A stretch of DNA of 64,000 nucleotides from the NCBI RefSeq assembly GCF_004345365.1, contig NZ_SLVF01000004.1, positions 62,001 through 126,000 of the forward strand, given 5' to 3'. This DNA is from Kribbella sp. VKM Ac-2568. Lineage in GTDB: Bacteria; Actinomycetota; Actinomycetes; Propionibacteriales; Kribbellaceae. The position numbers were made by a program, and so were the translations under genes. The notes beneath the pieces were generated by a model, which worked only from the letters and a program-made list of their open reading frames with translations, had not been told where the DNA came from and made no database searches. This document shows positions 58,593-64,000 of this stretch, piece by piece (position 1 is the first letter of the stretch; each line of letters begins with the position of its first letter).

Positions 58593-59462
58593 ATGACTCT
58601 GGATCGCCTGGTCGCCGAGGATCTGGAAGCGTTCGCGGTCTTCGCCAAGCATCGCAACTTCACCCACGCCGCGGGCGAGTTGCACGTCAGCCAGCCTGCC
58701 CTGCACGCCAGGATCCGCAAGCTCGAGCAGACCCTCGGCCGTCAGGTGTACGAACGCCATGGCCGAACGCTCCTGCTCACCCAGACCGGCGAGCACCTGG
58801 CCGCCTTCGCCAACGACACCCGTTCTCGCGCGGCCGCGTTTCTCGAAGGCCTGGACGCGTTGCAGCCGCGACCACTCGTCCTGGCCGCCGGCTCCGGGGC
58901 CTACCTGTACGTCATCGGCGACGTGCTCCGCCGCTATCTCGACCGCAAACTCGGCCTGCGCCTGATGACCACCGACTCCGATGCCACCGTGGCGGCGGTC
59001 CGGGACGGAACAGCCGATGTCGGGGTCACTGCCCTCACGATTCCGCCCGACGACCTCGAGTGCGAGTTGCTGACGCAGTACTCGCAGGTGCTGGTGGTTC
59101 GTCCTGACCATCGGCTGGCGGACCGGCGTACGGTTCGGCTGAAGGATCTCCAGGGGGAGGCGCTGGTCGTGCCGCCGCAGACTCGGCCGCACCGCCGGCA
59201 GTTGGAGCGGAGCCTGCTGGACGCCGGGGTCGACTGGTCTGTCGCGGTGGAGGCGGAGGGTTGGGTTCTGCTGGTCCACTTCGTCCGGATGGGGATCGCC
59301 CCCGCCGTGGTGAACGGCTTCGTCCGTACTCCGGCCACGGTGCGGACCATCCCGATCAAGGATCTGCCGCCGATCCGTTACTACCTCGTCACCCGCCGGA
59401 ACCGGCCCGCCGACAACCGCCTCGACACGTTGCGGACCCTGCTGACACGCTTCGTGGTGTGA
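58593..59462 (+). CDS. LysR-family transcriptional regulator
   Basis: A 289-residue LysR protein: HTH DLEAFAVFAKHRNFTHAAGE with HVSQPALHARIRKLEQTLG at the N-terminus, and a periplasmic-binding-fold effector domain with PLVLAAGSGAYLYVIGDVL. The regulated gene is unknown; the divergent HAD-like gene is a candidate. Its TGA overlaps the GTG of the Tpt1-like gene (GTGTGA), so the two are translated together. The coupling of LysR to an RNA phosphotransferase is unusual. Confidence 0.9.
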   Translation: MTLDRLVAEDLEAFAVFAKHRNFTHAAGELHVSQPALHARIRKLEQTLGRQVYERHGRTLLLTQTGEHLAAFANDTRSRAAAFLEGLDALQPRPLVLAAGSGAYLYVIGDVLRRYLDRKLGLRLMTTDSDATVAAVRDGTADVGVTALTIPPDDLECELLTQYSQVLVVRPDHRLADRRTVRLKDLQGEALVVPPQTRPHRRQLERSLLDAGVDWSVAVEAEGWVLLVHFVRMGIAPAVVNGFVRTPATVRTIPIKDLPPIRYYLVTRRNRPADNRLDTLRTLLTRFVV

Positions 59463-59998
59463 GCCAGGCCAGCCGACAGTTGTCCCGACTACTCCGGCAC
59501 ACCGCCGGTGAGCGCGGACTCGCGATGACCCCCGACGGCTGGGCCATGATCGAGGACGTCTGCGAGCTACTCCGGATGGACCGTACTGCGCTCGCCGCCG
59601 CCGTCGAGCAGAACGACAAGGCGCGGCTGCAGGTGGACGGCGACCGGATTCGCGCTTGCCAGGGTCATTCCGCTGCCGGGATGCCCGTCACCCGGGAAGC
59701 TTTGGAGAACAGTTGGCGACGGGTGATTCCCGCAGACCTGCTCTGGCACGGCACGAACACGGCCGCGCTGGAGGCGATCACCCGGGAGGGCTTGCGGCCG
59801 GGACGACGTACGCATGTGCACCTGGCGCCGGCCCGAAACAGCCATGTGGGCAGGCGATCCGCGGTCGACGTCCTGCTCGGCATCGACCCCGCCAAGCTCG
59901 GCCAGCCGGTTTTCGAAGCGCCGAATGGGGTCCTGCTGGTCCGGTCGGTCCCTTCCGAAGCGATCCGCCTTATCCAAAAGGCCGACGCGGTCCACTAG
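59459..59998 (+). CDS. kptA: RNA 2'-phosphotransferase (KptA/Tpt1)
   Basis: A 179-residue Tpt1-family enzyme that removes an internal RNA 2'-phosphate to NAD+ via an ADP-ribosylated intermediate. Conserved pieces: QLSRLLRHTAGERGLAMTPD, IRACQGHSAAG, LWHGTNTAALEAITREGLRP, THVHLAPARNSHVGRRSAV and VLLVRSVPSEAI, giving the Arg-His-Arg-Arg type active site. Bacteria lack the tRNA splicing pathway that makes such substrates. Suggested alternatives are repair or RNA/NAD capping. GTG 59459 overlaps the LysR stop. Confidence 0.9.
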   Translation: MSQASRQLSRLLRHTAGERGLAMTPDGWAMIEDVCELLRMDRTALAAAVEQNDKARLQVDGDRIRACQGHSAAGMPVTREALENSWRRVIPADLLWHGTNTAALEAITREGLRPGRRTHVHLAPARNSHVGRRSAVDVLLGIDPAKLGQPVFEAPNGVLLVRSVPSEAIRLIQKADAVH

Positions 59999-60031
59999 GT
60001 CGGCTGGTCTGGCCGTTATTGTCGGGACTGA

Positions 60032-61339
<1,308 letters not shown>

Positions 61340-61357
61340 CCGGGCTAAGGTTTTTGG

Positions 61358-61966
61358 ATGTCCTCCCGCCGGGATCCAGGTGCACGTCCAGGCTCGCGAC
61401 CGACGAGTCGCAGCCAGTCACGTCCACCTGCCCGCCGGGACGGGAACCAGCCCAAACGCCGTACGACGGGAACTCCGGCCGGCCCGGCCCGGACCCGGGG
61501 TTCCCGCAACCTCACCGGCCGGGCAGCCGTTGTGCTGCTCGTGCTCGGTGCGCTGATCGTGTCCTACGCGCAGAGCCTGCGGGTGTGGTTCGACCAGCAC
61601 CAGCAGATCAGCGCGCTGCAGCAGGAGATCCGGGACCGGGAGAAGCGGGTCGGCCAGCTGGACGACGAGATCGCCCGCTGGAACGACGACGCGTACGTCC
61701 GGGCCCAGGCCAGGCAGCGCCTCGGCTGGGTGATGCCCGGCGAGATCGGGTACCGGGTGATCGGCGCCGACGGCAAGCCCGTCGGAGCGCCGCCCGAGCC
61801 GGCCGGACCGGCTGATCCGCAGGCCGACACACAGAAGCCGACCTGGTACACCAAGCTCTGGGGGAGCGTCGAGGGCGCCGGCAAACCGGCCCAGTCGGCC
61901 ACGCCGACACCGCCGAAACCGACGCCCAAGCCCGTTCTGACCGCACCACCGAAGGGCAGCAGGTGA
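61358..61966 (+). CDS. DivIC/FtsB-type septum formation initiator protein
   Basis: A 202-residue bitopic membrane protein: a basic, disordered N-terminus (50 residues), one membrane helix (AAVVLLVLGALIVSYAQSL) and a coiled coil (QQISALQQEIRDREKRVGQL), then the FtsB-family end YVRAQARQRLGWVMPGEIGY. The Pro/Ala/Lys-rich C-terminus is extra. It joins FtsL in the division complex. The enolase-DivIC order is conserved in actinobacteria. The stop overlaps the next start. Confidence 0.92.
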   Translation: MSSRRDPGARPGSRPTSRSQSRPPARRDGNQPKRRTTGTPAGPARTRGSRNLTGRAAVVLLVLGALIVSYAQSLRVWFDQHQQISALQQEIRDREKRVGQLDDEIARWNDDAYVRAQARQRLGWVMPGEIGYRVIGADGKPVGAPPEPAGPADPQADTQKPTWYTKLWGSVEGAGKPAQSATPTPPKPTPKPVLTAPPKGSR

Positions 61967-62445
61967 CCGTAACGCCTGAGGACGAGACGGCAGTCAGCGC
62001 ACAGCTGGGCCGGACCGCCCGCGGGATCCGATCGATCGCGCACCGTTGCACGTGTGGTCTGCCCGACGTGGTGGAGACCGAGCCGCGGCTGCCGGACGGG
62101 ACCCCGTTCCCGACCACGTACTACGTCACCTGCCCGCGGCTCGCGTCGGCGATCGGCCGGCTCGAGGCCGAGGGCGTGATGAAGGAGATGACGGACCGCC
62201 TCGCCACCGACGACGATCTGGCCGCGCAGTACCGGGCCGCCCACGAGGACTACCTGGCCCGGCGCGAACTGCTGGGCGACGTCCCCGAGATCAGGGGGAT
62301 CAGCGCCGGCGGGATGCCGACCCGGGTGAAGTGCCTGCACGTCCTGGTCGGTCACTCGCTCGCCGCCGGGCCGGGCGTGAATCCGCTCGGCGACGAAGCG
62401 CTGGAGATGCTCCCCGACTGGGGCCGTCGGGGCCCCTGTGTCTGA
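61963..62445 (+). CDS. DUF501 protein
   Basis: A 160-residue DUF501 protein of unknown function: AHRCTCGLPDVVETEPRLPD, FPTTYYVTCPRLASAIGRLE and PTRVKCLHVLVGHSLAAGPG, with conserved Cys and His that could bind metal. It stands in its usual place between divIC and ppx. GTG 61963 overlaps the preceding gene (GTGA). Confidence 0.9.
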   Translation: MTVTPEDETAVSAQLGRTARGIRSIAHRCTCGLPDVVETEPRLPDGTPFPTTYYVTCPRLASAIGRLEAEGVMKEMTDRLATDDDLAAQYRAAHEDYLARRELLGDVPEIRGISAGGMPTRVKCLHVLVGHSLAAGPGVNPLGDEALEMLPDWGRRGPCV

Positions 62446-63415
62446 CGCTGTGTCTGATTCCGGTACTGCGGCCGCCCCCGTCCGCGTCGCCGCGGTGGAC
62501 TGCGGGACGAACTCGATCCGCCTGCTGATCGCCGACTACGCCGACGGCGGCCTGACCGAGATCGACCGGCGGATGCAGATCGTCCGCCTCGGCCAGGGAG
62601 TCGACTCGACCGGCGCGTTCGCTCACGACGCCTTGCTGCGGACCTTCGCGGCCTGCGCCGAGTACGCCGAGGCTGTCCGCGCGGCCGGGGTCGAGCGGTT
62701 GCGGTTCGTCGCGACCTCCGCGGCCCGCGACGTCAGCAACCGCGACGAGTTCTTCGCCGGAGTCGCCGCCCGCTTCGGAGTGGAGCCGGACATCATCTCC
62801 GGGGCCGAGGAGGCCGCGTTGAGCTTCCGTGGCGCGACCAGCGGACTCGCTGAGCTCGAACTGCCCGGTCCGTACCTTGTGACCGACATCGGCGGGGGCT
62901 CCACGGAACTGATCCTGGGTGACGAGTCCGGCGTCATCGCGGCGGAGTCGCTCGACATGGGCTCCGTCCGGATGACCGAGCGGCACCTGCCGTCCGACCC
63001 GCACTCGGTCGAGGAGATGGCCGCAGCGACCAAGGACGTGGACGAGTTGCTCGACTCCACGGTCGTCCCGCTGTCCGAGGCGCGCTGCCTGATCGGGGTC
63101 GCGGGCACGGTGACCACCGTGGCCGCGGTCGCGCTGGGATTGAAGGAGTACAACCCGGGCGCGATCCACCATTCGCGGATCCCGGCCGACGTGCTGCTCG
63201 ACACCACGTCGTGGCTGATGGGGTCGACCCGGATGGCGCGTTCCGAAGTACGGGCGATCCATCCCGGGCGGGTGGATGTGATCGGCGCCGGGGCGCTGAT
63301 CCTGCAGCGGATCCACGACCGGATCGCCGGGGATCTCGCCTACGACGAGGTCGTGGTGTCCGAGCACGACATCCTCGACGGTGTCGCGCTGGCCCTGGGG
63401 GAGTCGGCGGGTTAG
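62438..63415 (+). CDS. ppx: Exopolyphosphatase / pppGpp phosphohydrolase (Ppx/GppA)
   Basis: It hydrolyses polyphosphate or pppGpp. The 325 residues show the ASKHA phosphate loops VAAVDCGTNSIRLLIADYAD and YLVTDIGGGSTELILGDES, with E-A-L-S in SGAEEAALSFRG. The C-terminal helical domain is short, as in the Ppx1/2-type of actinobacteria. The GTG 62438 start overlaps the DUF501 gene by eight bases. The stop lies in an inverted repeat that is also the end of the convergent TetR gene. Confidence 0.93.
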   Translation: MSDAVSDSGTAAAPVRVAAVDCGTNSIRLLIADYADGGLTEIDRRMQIVRLGQGVDSTGAFAHDALLRTFAACAEYAEAVRAAGVERLRFVATSAARDVSNRDEFFAGVAARFGVEPDIISGAEEAALSFRGATSGLAELELPGPYLVTDIGGGSTELILGDESGVIAAESLDMGSVRMTERHLPSDPHSVEEMAAATKDVDELLDSTVVPLSEARCLIGVAGTVTTVAAVALGLKEYNPGAIHHSRIPADVLLDTTSWLMGSTRMARSEVRAIHPGRVDVIGAGALILQRIHDRIAGDLAYDEVVVSEHDILDGVALALGESAG

Positions 63416-63455
63416 TGCCCCGCGTCGGGTGTTCCTTGGCGCTTGCGGCGCACTA
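63413..63455. terminator. Bidirectional terminator between ppx and the TetR gene
   Basis: TAGTGC at 63413-63418 pairs with GCACTA at 63450-63455. Both stop codons lie in the arms. Inner GC-rich pairing is possible. It is similar to 57201-57224. Confidence 0.35.
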
Positions 63456-64000
63456 GCGGGCTCGGACGCCGTCCAGGGCGATTGCCAGTACGCGCTCGCG
63501 CTGCTGGTCGTCGACGAACCCGGCGGCGGTGAGGCCGCTGACCATCCGCAGTACGTCGTCGAAGGTGATGTCGGTGCGGGCCTCACCGGCCTCCTGCGCG
63601 CGGACCAGCAGCGGTTCTCCCGCCTCGTACATCGCGACGCGGGCGGATTTGAACATCTCGGAGTCGCGGTTGAGCGACTCGTAGATCGCGCGCTTGGTGG
63701 CGGCGTACCCGACGAAGCGGCGCAGCCAGGTGGTCAGCGCCTCCCAGGGCGGCAGGTCGGCGACGTCGTCCGCGGCGTCGCAGAGTTCCTCGACCTCGCC
63801 GAAGTAGACGCTGTCGAAGAGGTGCTGGCGGGTCGGGAAGTTGCGATAGAGCGTCCCGATGCCCACGCCGGCCCGGCGGGCGATCTCCTCCAGCGACGCG
63901 CCGGTGCCCTGCTCGGCGAAGGCGTCGCGGGCGGCGGCGAGCAAGGCGTCGAAGTTGCGGCGCGCGTCGGCGCGCGTCGGTCGCTGGACCGCTGCCCGGA
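63453..64000 (-). CDS. TetR-family regulator (truncated by the window edge)
   Basis: The frame is open to the right edge, so the N-terminus is missing or lies in the last bases. HTH region LAAARDAFAEQGTGASLEEI, ARRAGVGIGTLYRNFPTRQ and HLFDSVYFGEVEELC are typical TetR. The C-terminal domain ends LTAAGFVDDQQRERVLAI. The upstream frame reads VQRPTRADARRNFDALL, so the true start is probably just before it, close to or outside the window. The target is unknown. It converges on ppx. Confidence 0.85.
   Translation of the reverse strand, partial: RAAVQRPTRADARRNFDALLAAARDAFAEQGTGASLEEIARRAGVGIGTLYRNFPTRQHLFDSVYFGEVEELCDAADDVADLPPWEALTTWLRRFVGYAATKRAIYESLNRDSEMFKSARVAMYEAGEPLLVRAQEAGEARTDITFDDVLRMVSGLTAAGFVDDQQRERVLAIALDGVRAR

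Overview
The window is a 64 kb piece of a high-GC actinobacterial chromosome. Real genes have third codon positions that are almost all G or C, many starts are GTG, and several promoters are of the leaderless TANNNT-N6/7-ATG type. The gene order rsmI, metG, tatD, rpfB, ksgA, ispE and, further on, glmU, prs, rplY, pth, mfd, mazG, eno, divIC-like, DUF501, ppx is the order I know from actinobacterial chromosomes. The DUF222/HNH gene, the nSTAND-WD40 protein and the VOC genes fit a soil Propionibacteriales organism such as Kribbella. That genus call is inference.

Region by region. 0-2.5 kb: rsmI and metG. 2.5-10.1 kb: accessory insert with a small zinc-ribbon-like gene, a large HTH-nSTAND-WD40 protein, an SRPBCC protein and a polytopic membrane protein. 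10.2-15.8 kb: core tatD, an OCD-family gene, a nitroreductase, then rpfB-ksgA-ispE with a long rpfB leader. 15.8-25.3 kb: accessory island with a VOC gene, a decayed IS3-type element, a DUF222/HNH gene flanked by a repeated 59-bp element, a methyltransferase, and a divergent cassette. On the minus strand the cassette carries an ATP-grasp ligase, a MetRS-like enzyme with a shortened C-terminus and a coupled 123-residue protein. On the plus strand it carries an OtrA/TetM-like ribosomal protection protein preceded by an overlapping leader peptide. 25.4-27.2 kb: ABC-F (Uup-type) ATPase. 27.6-36.5 kb: tamR-like/tam, a VOC gene, a two-component system with an FtsX-type ABC exporter, and a TetR regulator with an acyl-CoA desaturase. 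36.6-42.0 kb: tRNA-Gln, an F420-type nitroreductase, a stretch of gene remnants (VOC, SUKH-like, GNAT), a barstar-like gene, and a peptidase-like protein without its catalytic Glu. 42.1-64 kb: core glmU-prs, rplY-pth-mfd, mazG, eno-divIC-DUF501-ppx, interrupted by regulatory, membrane and oxidoreductase genes and by a KptA/Tpt1 RNA phosphotransferase.

The most interesting part is the 19.9-25.3 kb cassette. A MetRS-like enzyme without a full anticodon-binding domain, a circularly permuted ATP-grasp ligase and a ribosomal protection GTPase share one regulatory region with two palindromes, and a related motif lies before the MetRS-like gene. This is the layout expected of a small amide-forming pathway with self-protection, or of an antibiotic-responsive unit. 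The product cannot be read from sequence alone.
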